Shown piece by piece: positions 1 to 10,508 of a stretch of DNA of 64,000 bases. A program made the translations under genes and the position numbers. A model generated the notes under the pieces. The model did not search any database and was not told the origin of the DNA. It worked only from the letters and a program-made list of their open reading frames with translations. Location of the stretch: the NCBI GenBank assembly GCA_019155205.2, contig JAHNZQ020000181.1, forward strand, positions 686,903-750,902. The letters are read 5' to 3'. The DNA is from Gracilaria vermiculophylla (lineage: Eukaryota; Rhodophyta; Florideophyceae; Gracilariales; Gracilariaceae). Position 1 is the first letter of the stretch. The number at the start of each line of letters is the position of its first letter.

Positions 1-430
1 TGTCATTGTAGTCCTGAAAAAATCTGTTCATGAGTCCCTGGAATGTAGCTGGAGAGTTGCAAAGGCCCATCAGCATCACCAGATACTCGAATCGGCCGTA
101 CTTGGTGTTGAATGCTGTCTTCTCGATGTCACGGGGACGAAGGCGAATATGATGAAAACCCGTCTTCACATCGAGCTTCGAAAAGTACGAGGCCTGGACG
201 AGCCTGTCAAACATCTCTTCAGAACGAGGAATCGGTGCGCGATTCCGTTTAGTGATACGGTTAAGCGCGCGGTAGTCAACGACCCCACGAAGACCGTCGC
301 CACTCTTCACAAAAAACAAAGGAGCCCCAAACGGCGGGTGCCTCGGGCGGATCTTACCCGATTTCAGAAGTTTGTTCACGTATTCACGAGCTTCAACCAG
401 CTCTGCTGGAGACAGCTGATAGAGTGTACG
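1..430 (-). pseudogene. gypsy reverse transcriptase, N-terminal part (runs off window)
   Basis: The minus strand from about 430 down to 1 translates to the conserved RT core. Recognisable pieces are GAPLFFVKSGDGLRG, VVDYRALNRITKRNRAPIP, SKLDVKTGFHHIRL and KTAFNTKYGRFEYLVM, followed by GLCNSPATFQ. These are RT blocks up to just before the YxDD catalytic motif, which would lie beyond the window edge. The order is typical of the Ty3/gypsy superfamily. No stop codon is seen in this part. Confidence 0.9.
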
Positions 431-753
431 GTACGGCGGTTTGGACCCGGGCTGAATATCAATGCTATGCTCGACATTGTGCTCCGGGGGTAGCCCTGCA
501 GGCAGTTCGGGTTGGAAAAAGTCCTCAAACTCGTTCAAGATAAAGCGAAGATCCTCATCAAACGAAGAAAGAAGAGCTTGTTTCGGGGTGAGGGAAGAGG
601 GGTCCTTGGAAATGATGTTACACGATAGAGCGAGGCGAGAAACAGCTTGGTATATCGTTGTGTTGCTTGGAAACTTGCGAAGAAGCTTCCGGAACCGTTT
701 CACGCCAAGCGATGTTACATGCAGCGGCTGTAAGCGGGCAACAACCCTTGCAT

Positions 754-1149
754 TCAAAGCGTATTCCCGAACTGAGATAAATCACTTGCCATAGTCAATT
801 TCGGGGTTTTCCATTGCGTGCCAGGGATCCGTAACAAGACATCATAACGGCAATCTGCAACCAGCAAAGTCCCCATAAACACGTAATCGCCGACTTCAAA
901 AGTCTCTCTAGTACGTTCTGTGGGGATCTCATTCGAACCGCGTTTAGAGTGATTGACGTCCATCAAGGTAGGCGTAAATTGAAAGGAATCTCTGTACGGC
1001 TCCGCAGAACTGTGCAATAGGACATTTGCAGAGCAGCCATCATCCTTAAAGATCGAAACTGGGATGGAATTTAAGGTTCCGTCCATAACAAGGAGCGGAA
1101 CACATGGAGCGCTACCGAGACCGCTAGGTAGCTGCTCGGCAAATGACAC
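754..1149 (-). pseudogene. gypsy aspartic protease-like region
   Basis: 131-codon open stretch between nucleocapsid and RT. The segment SIFKDDGCSANVL sits where the retropepsin D-[ST]-G-[AS] active site is expected, with D-D-G-C-S in place of D-T-G-A-S. About 90 residues later comes DVLLRIPGTQW, which resembles the D-x-LLG-x-xW segment that precedes RT in this superfamily. Placement supports the call; the degenerate active site argues against activity. Confidence 0.5.
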
Positions 1150-1202
1150 GTTTGAAACAAGAGGTCCTACCGACGTAAAATGCTTTGGATGGAAAGGACC
1201 TT

Positions 1203-1592
1203 TTAGTTTTCCTTGCTATCAGACCCTATGTTTTCGGATTCAGCTAAAGCCGCAACCACGTTTGCGACGGCGGAGGAAGAGTGCATATTCCTACAGCGAT
1301 GTTTATACGGACGACATCGAAGTTTGTGGCACGTGAAACAGGCGTTTTTTTTGATGTCCTCCAGGCACTGCTTCGAGCGTGCACTTTGACGAACGTTAGT
1401 GATCCCGATGTCCATTGGTTCGGGAGCTCCATTATTTGAAGAGCCGCTGGCCTTACTGCCACAGGATGAGCCCGCATGACTGCCATTGGATGAACCACCA
1501 AGACTGAGACCCTCAAAAGCGGCTTCAACACACATGACAATTTTTGTGGCTTCTTCGCGGGAAGTCGAAACTGTATGCCTTACGAACTTCAA
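1203..1592 (-). pseudogene. gypsy Gag C-terminus / nucleocapsid zinc-knuckle region
   Basis: Continuation of gag in a different frame. It has a Ser/Gly-rich linker, then EPMDIG, a motif that commonly precedes the zinc knuckle in Ty3/gypsy Gag, then a Cys/His cluster beginning CFTC and ending H-R-C. The spacing departs from the CX2CX4HX4C rule (an extra Cys and wrong His spacing), which suggests decay or an error. The role in an intact element is binding of the RNA genome. Confidence 0.55.
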
Positions 1593-1713
1593 ATTGAATT
1601 ATGGGGTTCAGCCCACTTACAAACTTGTCCCATACTTCACTGGAAGTCATGCCCGCAACCGTCAAAACAATGTTCCGAAAGCGTGAAAGATAGTATGCAA
1701 CACTTTCGGTATG

Positions 1714-2055
1714 TTAACAGGATCGGAGAGAATCTCTCGCTCGGCGTTCATGATCCTCTGGCAAAAATTCGCGTTTGATAGCTTCGGTACACTCCGTCCA
1801 CGTCTTAGGCGCCGTATTCGCCTTCAAGACTGTGTACCACCAAATTACTGCCGTACCTGTGAGCAAAGTAGTCGCAAAAGATCTTCGATTTTCGTCAGTC
1901 AGTACAACATTTCCATTCGCAAGCTCAATGAGACGGAAATATTGATCTACTTTGTACAGCCAAGTGTTAACAATGAGAAAATCTATATTGCCGCTGAACA
2001 CTTCCTGCTTATTCGGTTTCAAATTGATCGGCCCCGCGTTAGTTGCAGCTGCCAT
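1714..2055 (-). pseudogene. gypsy Gag (capsid region)
   Basis: 113 codons from a true ATG at 2055. The protein has the retrotransposon Gag pattern: an N-terminal stretch ending in FSGN, a W-hxxVDQYFxL helix, and further on the pair of aromatic residues in the VIWWYTVL motif, followed by WxECTEAIKREF. Gag would form the particle that packages element RNA. The frame stops at 1714 and continues in another frame at 1592, so at least one frameshift separates capsid from nucleocapsid. I take it as an inactive copy. Family assignment rests on the downstream RT as well as on these motifs. Confidence 0.7.
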
Positions 2056-2149
2056 AGTGACAAATGCACAGGGATGCTATCAGTTCAACAAGGGATGTGG
2101 GGTTATGGCAACTATGTCGACGGCCCTCTTTACTGAGCCTTTACTGCTC

Positions 2150-2830
2150 TGCTGTGAGCTCTTAAATACACCCATAGTTATCCTTCCGCGCTCGTTCGCG
2201 CATCGTCAACACAGTCCTAATTACGCGACCGTTTTGGTCACTTTGTCAGGGCCCCTTTAAAGGCATTCCCAAGTGCTCTGTTGCAATGACAGTTACGTGC
2301 ACTGACAACAGCATGAGAGTTCACCAATTCACAAGTCCTGTGTATCACTGTGATCTGCTTACATGCCCCAGTATCCTCCACGTCACTTCAGACCACGTAC
2401 GCACATAGCCAGCAATCCAGTCTTCCAGCAATTTATTTAGCCAGAAATGTATTCAACTGGCATTGCCGTTAGCAAACAAGAAAAATTGGATTTTCAGTGA
2501 GAGCAAGGGCTCTTGCACCAACCTAATCTTGTTTTTATCTTGAAAATTCGGCTTGACTTCTTCCTTTCGTCAAACGTAGAGCGAGTACTGTTCTTATATG
2601 ACGTTCTATATGTTTTCTACCATATAGTATTGTTCCATATTTTTCTGGTATAAACCATTAAAAAAAGTACATTAAGTTCTTTTTTAGAACCTTTTAGAAG
2701 CTTCCTAATCCTTCTACACGTATACTTTGTTCAAGAAGCTTCTTCTTATTTCTCCAACAGAGGATCGATCCCTGTTTAGGAAATTTGCTGAATGTTTAGG
2801 CAAATTCGCCAAGTCAGTATGGACTGTCGT
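2150..2830 (-). repeat. copia-type LTR fragments (LTR family L), rearranged
   Basis: On the minus strand, 2520 to about 2280 matches the 5' part (U3) of the LTR at 56622-57290: shared segments include CACTGAAAATC, GAATA then AATTGCTGG, and ACTTGTGAATT. Just upstream on the minus strand (2830 to 2525) is a stretch matching the 3' half of the same LTR (repeated TTCTAGAAG-type motifs, then TACGTTTGA and TCAAGCCGA). The 3' half therefore precedes the 5' half. The two pieces may come from two LTR copies or a rearranged one. Confidence 0.5.
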
Positions 2831-2879
2831 ATACTATAGCTGACTGTCTAACTGGCTACAAATGTAGTAGTTAATTTGT

Positions 2880-4190
2880 GCCATTTACCAGCATTGTATT
2901 GTCAACCTCCACATGTAGCAAGTACCAGCACGCGGCGAAGCGCGATATTAGATATTCCCAAAAGGAGGTCAAAACTACCACTCATTGGCCGCGGCACAGG
3001 ATTGCATCCGTTGCTTGCAAGTCTGGCGGAAACATGCAAATGAGGCACCACAGTGTGGAAAATGAACCCTATATAAAAGATCTCCTCCGTGTAAGCGCCA
3101 AAACAACTTAAAGTCGAAGAAAATGCCCATAATGGAAGACGGACTTCAAAATATTTTAAAAACCTTCCAATATCGATAAATCAGATTGCAGAAAATAGGG
3201 GAATCGAAAAAGTATCGAGTTCAATAAATATATGAGTTGTTTTGTATTTTAGTTAGAATTTGTCTTTTTCCTCACGTTCTCTCTCGCTTCTCTTTGAACG
3301 GGAAGCATTGAGCTTTCAAAGGCTGCAAAACTGCGCCTGTTGCTGACTTGAAGGAACAAAATGTGCCTCCGTATCTCTTTCCCTATCACATATTATGACG
3401 GTAAGAAAGAGCCCGATGCCCCTTTTCACGTTTCGCAAACTGTACATAGTTTTCTTCCATGGCTTTTTTTTTGGTTCTCCCTGCGCGGACTTACGTATCC
3501 ATCGCGCACTTTTCATCTTCGCTGTCATACAATTTGTATCATTTAATACAGTGAGCAAAGTACCTACGGCTGTTGCAGGCATCATGGCTGAACAGCCCCA
3601 AGCAAAACTACTACTCACTATTCTACTTATTTTCGGTGCATTTGTATTGATTGCTGGCAGGACACAATAAGCAGCGTGCCGGAAGCCACCATTCGTAGTG
3701 CGATAGCCCGCAAACGTGAACACACCACGAAGACGTTCGAGATGTTTATCTACTAGACGCAATGCGTCGGGTGAAACCTTCTCGAGGGAACCGCACGACT
3801 GATCCAGATTGAAAGGCTTGACGCGGTCTCTTCTGCACTAGGCTAGAGAGGTTTAATAAGCATATCCCCTCAAGATAGTTCTATGAAGCAAGTACCTATT
3901 CCCTTGGGAGATTAGAGTAAATAAGAGAGCGTTGGATGTTCGGCTCGCGTGATCCACGACGGTGGGGGCTATACCGCAGGCGTGCGTGATGTGGTGCCGC
4001 AAATGCAAAAAAACACAAAGCTGGTAAGTAACCTTGTAAAAGTGCGAGCACAGTTGCAACGGTAAAAATGATCCCTATGATGGGTGTTATTGGCGCATTT
4101 AGCGGATGTACGACCGTGCACTACATGATATCCGTCGTTATGGAGTTGACATCCCCGCAGGCAGAAGACTCATACCCTAAAACTTGGTTT
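2880..4190. other. No recognisable gene; repeat-like DNA
   Basis: Short open frames only, none with a recognised motif. The stretch 3690-3750 (GTAGTGCGATAGCCCGCAAACG and then ACCACGAAGACGTTCG) recurs in altered form at 21390-21440 and 22255-22310, so it belongs to a dispersed repeat family. Confidence 0.5.
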
Positions 4191-4199
4191 CAGTTTATT

Positions 4200-4480
4200 G
4201 AGGGTGCCAGCAGTGACGCCGGTATCCTTATATACTTAGTGTATTAAGGAGTAGAGTACAGTAGCGTATACTAAAATAATCAAAAAAATGAATGAGATTA
4301 AAGCACTTTCATCCTATCCTTGCACTTATTGTGCCCTGTGCACTCTGTCCCCACTCCGGTCCTGGCCGTGCCATTCACGTGTAGCGTGAGCCATCTCCGT
4401 CAGTAGCCATGCGCCTGGTCATAGTTAGGCCCACACCCGGATCCTTGGAAAAAAGTAAGTAGAATCAACACAACATCCCT
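4200..4480. repeat. Dispersed repeat, related copy near 22.72-22.99 kb
   Basis: Shares GTGACGCCGG-type cores, a following A/T-rich tract, then GTGCACTGTCCC...CCGGTC and CCGTGCCATxCGTGT blocks with 22,740-22,900. Similarity was judged by eye. The element type is unknown. The rest of 4480-5130 shows nothing I recognise. Confidence 0.4.
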
Positions 4481-5129
4481 GAGGAGGCCCATTTCATATT
4501 TTCACATATTTCGTCAGTATTTGTGTATGAACACGACATTTTAGGTCTTGAAAAGCATTTATAATTTCGCTCCAGCCCCTAAACAACTCCGAATGGCAAG
4601 CAATGGCTACGAATGCACCAGAACAGGCGGAAAAGTTCTTGATATCCTTCGAGATTAATACTTAAGCCGTTTCAAAATTCTTCACAGAAGGCCCATGCAG
4701 TCAATATGTGGTTAGAATGGCTTTCATTCAAAGACAATGAACCATCATAATATGTGGGTTCTGCTGTAAAACGTTTATCTTTTTGCATATATTATAGTTA
4801 TCATCCTTTATTTCCTTTTGGTATATTTGGTTTGGTGCCACGTAAATGCTTTTTACTGCAATATAGTTCAATTTTAGTTTCAAAGAAACACAGTCCGCTA
4901 TAAAGGTAAGGTTCTAAGTTAAAATGACTCTATCGGCATTGTGGCGCCATTCGTCTGGAATTGCACTGCCATTTGAGTGATTCACTCACACGAATTAAGT
5001 CAACTTTTTTGTATGTCTGCAACAAGCTGCAGGGTGCGATGGGCGGCCTTCTCAATCCATTAGAGTCGGGTCACTGGTCGAAGGATGTGCTCCTTAAGCC
5101 GCCAGCTGATGGTCATTAAAGTAGAAAAA

Positions 5130-5260
5130 GCTAGAATACGAATGACGTAACTTGAGCCAAACGTAGGCAGGCCTAGTTCAGTTCACTCATTTCTCTTTGT
5201 TACGCACTGGAAAAGTGCATCCAGTGATTCAACGAGCCTCGATTCTCCCGGGAAAGCAGA
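5130..5260. repeat. Dispersed repeat, related copy near 25.67-25.79 kb
   Basis: Both places contain GAATGACGxAACTTG, a CACTGGAAAAG block and CAACxxxCCTCGATTC/GACTC with similar spacing. A 112-codon minus ORF overlapping this copy (5183-5521) has no recognisable motif and is not called as a gene. 5530-6050 shows nothing recognisable. Confidence 0.4.
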
Positions 5261-6049
5261 CCACCAACATCTTAATGAAAGCATCGCATAGCCGACCCCT
5301 AAGACCACCTTCCTACTTGGTGACGTCTTGGTCTTCGTCCCTGTCTCTCGTGCGAAACTAATCTTGCACTTAAACTTGAAACTTTTGATGCCTCTTTCGG
5401 GCGCAGGACGCTGCACTACCACGATACGCCACTGCGCAAACTGATATCCGTACAAGCGAGAGTGCACCAAGGATCCTTCAGGTGCAGTTTGCAGAAGGTA
5501 GACGACACTACGCCACTCCATTACGAAACTGGCACGTTACACTACACGTTTAATTCTATACCGTAAATTATAACCTAAGTCGACACTTTTAACATCTTTT
5601 CAAAGTCTTTTCATGGTCTCAAGGGGTGTAGAGATGGTCCACTGGTGAACTCATAAATGTCGGTTAGCCGCATATTCTGGACGACTCGTGAGGACACGTT
5701 AGTGCAAAACCTTGCTTTTGCGTGGGGTGATATAGAAAGAAAAACATCGCGTCTCACCGAGAAAGTCTCACTTGCAGCCCGGGTTCTGACCCTTATAGTA
5801 CAAAAGTTGAAAATTATCCCACCCGTTCGGCGAGGAGTGAGTATTGTCTACATGAAAGTACTTTATTTCGAGTTGATCATACTCTTCGATAGAGGCCAAC
5901 AAAGAACACGATCTTAAGCGTATCCCTCCATGAAAAAGAAGTGCGGACTACCATAATAGGCGAGTATGAGAAATAGATCTAATGGATTCCCTGTAATCCC
6001 TTTTTGTTCTGAACGAACCCACTCCTGAACCTGCAAAAGCATTTCGTCG

Positions 6050-6870
6050 TTAGGACAACGCAGACCGCAAAGCCAGATCCGCGATCATACAAAACCCAGG
6101 TACGCAAGTAATCTTGGCTGTAATTTTGGCTGTGCCTGAACTGTTAGTGCGTGAACATTGCTCTCCCTTTGAGCTATGGACCAAGCTTAAAGCAAAGTAT
6201 GAAAAGGTCAACATCCAGTTCAAAACGAACCTCCGGCACAAACTTGGTAACTCTATATTCATGGATGACGAAGACATCCAACAACATTGTTTTGAGCGGA
6301 AAACTGCATTCATGGAGCATGCACGTCTTGGAAACACTCTGACCGATTGCGAATGAACCGTCACCCTACTACGAACCTTTTCCGACTGATATCTGGCAGT
6401 CAATCTTTCAACGGATGCAAACCACTTGGTGTACGATTAAGTCGTTCCCTTTTTCAGTACAGAGATGGATAGTAGTAACCAGCGCATCTCTGTTTCCGTA
6501 AAAAACGAGAGAAGACGGACGGTAAAAAGAACCAGACGCATCTCTATGTATCTGCACATTAATCTTTCTCAAAAAATCAGCGCTGGCATAAAAAGAAGAA
6601 AGACGTGGAGCGTTTAGCCTGCTAAAGAGTCGGATATACCCGTGTCGAATGCTAATCAAAAAAAAAAACCGATAAGAACCAATCCAACGGAAACTCGAGA
6701 CCAACTGATGGACGAAACCGATACCCAAACAACAACAATGACTCCAAGAAAGAGAAGTAGGAACCATGACATATTCTAAATCACGACAAAATGGGGAATG
6801 AAACTTAGCGAAATAATCGCAACAACAACGACTATGATCGGAAACCATGTGGCTTCATCGCCATTCTAAA
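6050..6870 (+). pseudogene. Ty1/copia Gag remnant
   Basis: The clearest part (6114-6356) reads LWTKLKAKYEKVNIQFKT, then a HKLGNSIFMDDEDIQQH segment and FMEHARLGNTL-like continuation, which fits the copia Gag (UBN2-type) pattern of W..L...Y followed by a segment on cleavage or partner spacing. Stops break the frame at about 6356 and 6390. The same strand can be followed into a Lys/Asn-rich region ending near 6870. LTRs and the rest of the element are not visible. Confidence 0.6.
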
Positions 6871-6879
6871 AGCGAAGTT

Positions 6880-7930
6880 CTTAAGTACTTCTGATACTCG
6901 GACGTAGTTGCCCTGTGGAGCGACACGCTTTTTGGTGAACGACAGATCTCTATTTTCGAAGTTTCATTCGAAACGGAACGAAATCCTAAGAACTCGTTAT
7001 GAAACGCATTCATTTACTGTAAATCCGACCCGGGGCTGCGTCCTGCCACGTGAACCGACGTAGGGTTCGTCCGTTACGTACCCCTGGCCTGATTCGAACT
7101 CATCACAACTACAACAATTGACGAAATACCGCGCGTTCAAGGCACCCACCGCGTCTATAAAAGGCGCGGGGTGATTCCGCTTCGCTCCGTTCCTTCCTCC
7201 GGTAGGGCTCTCAGCGGGACTGATCATCCCTTCGCGCGTCGCGGCGGCTAAGTCCCTCCCCCTTGCTGCGTATGCGGCCGGTCCTGCCCTCATTTCCTGG
7301 CGTGTTGTGCCCGCGCTCACCCTGTTCTGCGAACAGGGACGGTAGGCGTTCAGACGGACNNNNNNNNNNNNNNNNNNNNNNNNNNNNNNNNNNNNNNNNN
7401 NNNNNNNNNNNNNNNNNNNNNNNNNNNNNNNNNNNNNNNNNNNNNNNNNNNNNNNNNNNGTGGTAGCGCAGAGACGAAACACACACGTGTATGACGTAGT
7501 ACGCATCGTGTCGCTCCTTCTCCAAGTCGCCCTCGCTATATATTGTGCCTGCGTTTCACGTGCATAAACCGCGGTCTACACAAGACAAAAACTCCGAAAT
7601 TGACGGCAACGGAAATATCCATCAGCCCTAACGGGGTGACAGGTTAACTGTTCCGGCACACACACATCCTTATTTGACTTGAAAATGGTCCCGCTCCTCG
7701 TTCTCTCAGGTCATGTGAACATTCAATTCAAATCACGTAAGCACTTTACACAATTCACATTGAAAGACCCCACTTTTAAGGTGGTACTTGACCAGATATC
7801 AGTATGGGACGTAACATATCCTATACCAAATCCCCTTTCTCAACTACGTAAAAAAAGTGTAATGCAATCCCCAGGACAATGGGCTCAAGAATAAATAGGT
7901 AAAATTGAACATCAAGGTAAAAAGATACTG
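6880..7930. other. Non-coding stretch with promoter-like TATA box and a 100-N gap
   Basis: No supported gene. TATAAAAG at 7156-7163 is followed by a C/T-rich stretch, as in an LTR or a small promoter. The sequence is interrupted by 100 N (7360-7459). A B-box-like TTCGAA core occurs at 7091-7096, but no tRNA fold could be built around it. Confidence 0.4.
7360..7459. other. Assembly gap (100 N)
   Basis: Exactly 100 N, the conventional placeholder for a gap of unknown size. Open frames drawn across it are meaningless. Confidence 0.99.
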
Positions 7931-7935
7931 CTGTC

Positions 7936-8480
7936 TGTAGTACAGTGGCTCCTACGGAAATAGGGTGATTTGGCCTTAAGGTATGATATTCCTAAGGAGG
8001 GCTCGTATTTTATTAGCTGTGCCACTTGGTGCATAGTCCCGCCCACGTGCGCTACAGTATCCTTGAAGAACGGTAGATTTTTTATTTATTTTAGTTAATT
8101 TAGGCAGGTGATTAGTACAGTAGCGAGACCTGCCGAGGCGGGCTGCCGGCTTGATACTTAATCTGCCGGTTGAGCTCCACCTCTGGGGAAGTAAAGACAA
8201 GCACCCTTGAGTCTTCTTCTACTTTTCTGATTGGAGTCTGTCGTCGATCAACGCAGGTTTCTAAGCTGCCGATCCCCAGGTCGCATCATAGCAGCGCCTG
8301 TAGGAGCATTGTATGCCCAGTGAACCTCCCCCTCCGCTTGGTGTTTGCGGATCTTCTTTCAGCATTCCCCCGGCTCGCGACATTGGATACCGGTGACCAA
8401 CTTTAGGAATACGCGCCTTTGGAGTCAACGAAAACTCCTAACGGACGTTGTGCTTTACTAACTCGAGTAGGGGGCTGACA
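7936..8480 (+). mobile_element. Solo LTR-like repeat, family R, copy 1
   Basis: About 545 bp starting TGTAG and ending CTGACA. It is closely similar over its full length, in opposite orientation, to 24268-24814 and more distantly to 50035-50612. A TATA-like TTGATACTTAA in the middle and TG...CA ends fit a solo LTR. The five bases on each side do not match, so no target duplication remains. No coding region of this family was found in the window. Confidence 0.65.
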
Positions 8481-8490
8481 GTACCACATA

Positions 8491-8576
8491 CAGTACAGTT
8501 TTGGCGCACTTTTATAGAGTAATATATTACTGAAACGCACTGTATTACCTTTAAAATGTGCGCCATGACTGTACTG
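8491..8576. mobile_element. 86-bp MITE-like inverted repeat
   Basis: Begins CAGTACAGTTTTGGCGCACT and ends with the near inverse, whose reverse complement starts CAGTACAGTCATGGCGCACA. This gives about 24-bp terminal inverted repeats around a 38-bp A/T-rich centre. It lies between the family R LTR and the copia-1 LTR. It could be a miniature inverted-repeat element or simply a hairpin. No second copy was noticed. Confidence 0.5.
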
Positions 8577-8577
8577 T

Positions 8578-8945
8578 TGTAGAAAGATCAACACTGGGTT
8601 CGTACATGGCGTGGGGTTGTCGTCGTAGATATGGCACGAATATGTAGATTGGTTCAGCACAAAGCTGGGCCTAGGTTCTGTTCGTTCTTCCCGCTCCTGC
8701 CATTCTCTCCTTTTAACTCGACCCAAGGCTGGGCCTATATGTCATTGCGCTGTGACATTTGGCAAAGACTCTGTTACTGACAATCACATTGGAAAGGCAA
8801 CGCCCTTTCGTCATTGTATTATGCAATACAAGGTCTTTCTAATTTAGTGCAGGGCGCTCTTCAATCATCGTTGTATTAGGCAATACCAGATCTTCATAAT
8901 CAATGCAGAGCATTTTTCTAATGCTCATATCTCGTATATCTTACA
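8578..8945 (-). repeat. copia-1 3' LTR
   Basis: Matches 13461-13828 over its length with scattered differences. On the minus strand it starts TGTAAGATATACGAG and ends TTCTACA, i.e. canonical TG...CA. Divergence between the two LTRs (several percent by eye) indicates that the insertion is not recent. Confidence 0.85.
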
Positions 8946-8958
8946 CAACCCCCAGTTG
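8946..8958 (-). other. copia-1 polypurine tract
   Basis: On the minus strand CAACTGGGGGTTG ends immediately at the 3' LTR start. This is the position of the plus-strand primer used in reverse transcription. Confidence 0.6.
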
Positions 8959-8981
8959 TAGCAAGCTATTTGTTACAACTC

Positions 8982-10076
8982 TTACTTACATGCTTTACTG
9001 TTAAGGCAAAACGATCTATGATTGGGTAGCATCAGTATACCGGTTCCGCAGATTCGATTCAACAGTCTGTGCATAGTCGGGTTATACTTGGTTAGAGCGT
9101 CAGCAATGTTACCCTTTTCTTGTATCCAGCGAAGAGTATCTATTTCTTGGATCTCAATTGAGTCTCTAAACCGTTGCACAGTTTGTCTCAGCCTGTATTC
9201 CTTTCCTTCATGCAGCATTGTAATGGTGTCAAACAGTCCTTTAGAATCAACATTTAAGACATGAAAAAACTTTTCTGCAAGCGAGATAGACTTGAGAGTG
9301 GATTTCAGATAGAATCCTCTGTCATCTGCCTCAGTGCAAGCAATAGCCTCTGCGCCGTATGATGAGTACGATACTCTCTTTTGCTTAGCACTTGACCAGT
9401 CGATGATATGGTAGATCGTTGCGTCATTATTTGTTCTGTATCGTATTCCAATTATTACTCTCGTCTGCACATATATCTGATTGGGTGAAGTGTTGAACGA
9501 TGCGTCCGCGAAGGAAACTACTTCAACTGCATCAATATTTCCTGTAGAGCGCCGAAAAGGAATAAGCGGTGGAAGGTTTCTGAGTCCATGTAGCATCTTG
9601 TTCACGTCAACCAAATTAGCGACTGTGAGTCTGCTTATTTTTTGTTGCATCAAAGAGCCAACGTAAGCAGCTTGTGGTATTGATCCGCATCCCAACCAGA
9701 TGAGCTCTCCTGCCAGTGTACGATATACTCGAGGCTCATGAAGATGTGCGGCGTCTTTCCGCATAGCTTTGCGCGTCTTGCTCATCTTGATTGACTTAAT
9801 ATAGTTCGCATATTCTTCCATAGAGAGATGAATAGTAAAATCTTCATATTGTTTAATACTGCATCCATTAAACTTGGTTTCAGTGTCAATAATCGTTTTG
9901 CTGACCCGAAAACGTTCATAAAGCGGCACGGCAAAGTCTCTCGTGCCCTGGACGGTTCCCGAGATCAAAAGGTCGTCGGTTAACTTGGCAAGCAAAAGTT
10001 TGATCAATCCATCTTCCGCTCGTTTGATGTACAGCTGATTCACTCCATAGACGTGCAAAAACTTTGATTCATTCAA
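8982..10076 (-). pseudogene. copia-1 reverse transcriptase C-part and RNase H
   Basis: A 364-codon open frame with no ATG at its 5' end, because it continues the polyprotein. The RT catalytic segment reads LLAKLTDDLLISG, so the usual Y-[VA]-D-D of copia RT is replaced by K-L-T-D-D. RNase H signatures follow: SFADASF, DWSSAKQKRVSYSSYGAEA, a DSKGLFDTI segment and NIADALTK near the C-terminus. It ends about 35 bases before the polypurine tract. It is separated from the N-terminal RT piece (10176-10442) by stops, so it is inactive as assembled. Confidence 0.85.
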
Positions 10077-10175
10077 AAACCAGCTTTCGATAACAATAGC
10101 CCACTATCTCCCTGCCTCGCTGATACCATGTGGAAGCTTAATCAATTTGCAGAGGATTCCGCGACGGCCTTTCCA

Positions 10176-10442
10176 TTATTTCGGTGGGCGCACGTTTACG
10201 TCTCTGGTGATAGGTCCGCTTTTAGGGTATGCGCAATTTATGTCGATGCATCTAAGTCGGAATCTGAGGATGGATGTCACGGATAAAAGGATGCCTATAA
10301 CGTCAAACTGGGCATTGGCGGAATCATTTCTGATTTTTCCCTTTTCCTTATCGCGATTTCCAAGCGGGCACAGCCTGGTTTTCATTCTCTTCTTATCTGT
10401 CTCCTCGTTCTGCACTTTGTATACCACATGGGAGCTAATCAC
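10176..10442 (-). pseudogene. copia-1 reverse transcriptase N-part
   Basis: Contains ISSHVVYKVQNEE, a K-x-R-xxPLGNRD segment and an IDINCAYPKSGP segment, the copia RT blocks equivalent to K-ARLVxxG...D-V-xxAFLxG. It closely parallels 59238-59888 in copia-2. It is out of frame with the integrase upstream and with the RT/RNase H frame downstream. Confidence 0.8.
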
Positions 10443-10508
10443 GTTGATGTTTGATTGGACATCATGCTTGGGTATCGGAATGTAAGCCCCGTCCCCCGCG
10501 TTCGCAAT

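Larger units (their letters stand above)
1..2270 (-). mobile_element. Ty3/gypsy LTR retrotransposon, 5' part, cut by window edge
   Basis: Read on the minus strand the order is leader, gag (from 2055), zinc-knuckle region, protease-like region, then reverse transcriptase up to base 1. This is the gag-PR-RT order of Ty3/gypsy elements. RNase H and integrase would lie outside the window. The reading frame shifts between segments, so it is probably a decayed copy. A TATA-like GTATTTAAG lies about 110 bases before the gag ATG and suggests the leader/LTR promoter. LTR ends and a primer-binding site could not be fixed. Confidence 0.85.

Noticed and set aside
7080..7110. Possible tRNA (TTCGAA core)
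   Set aside because: No acceptor or anticodon stem could be built on either strand.
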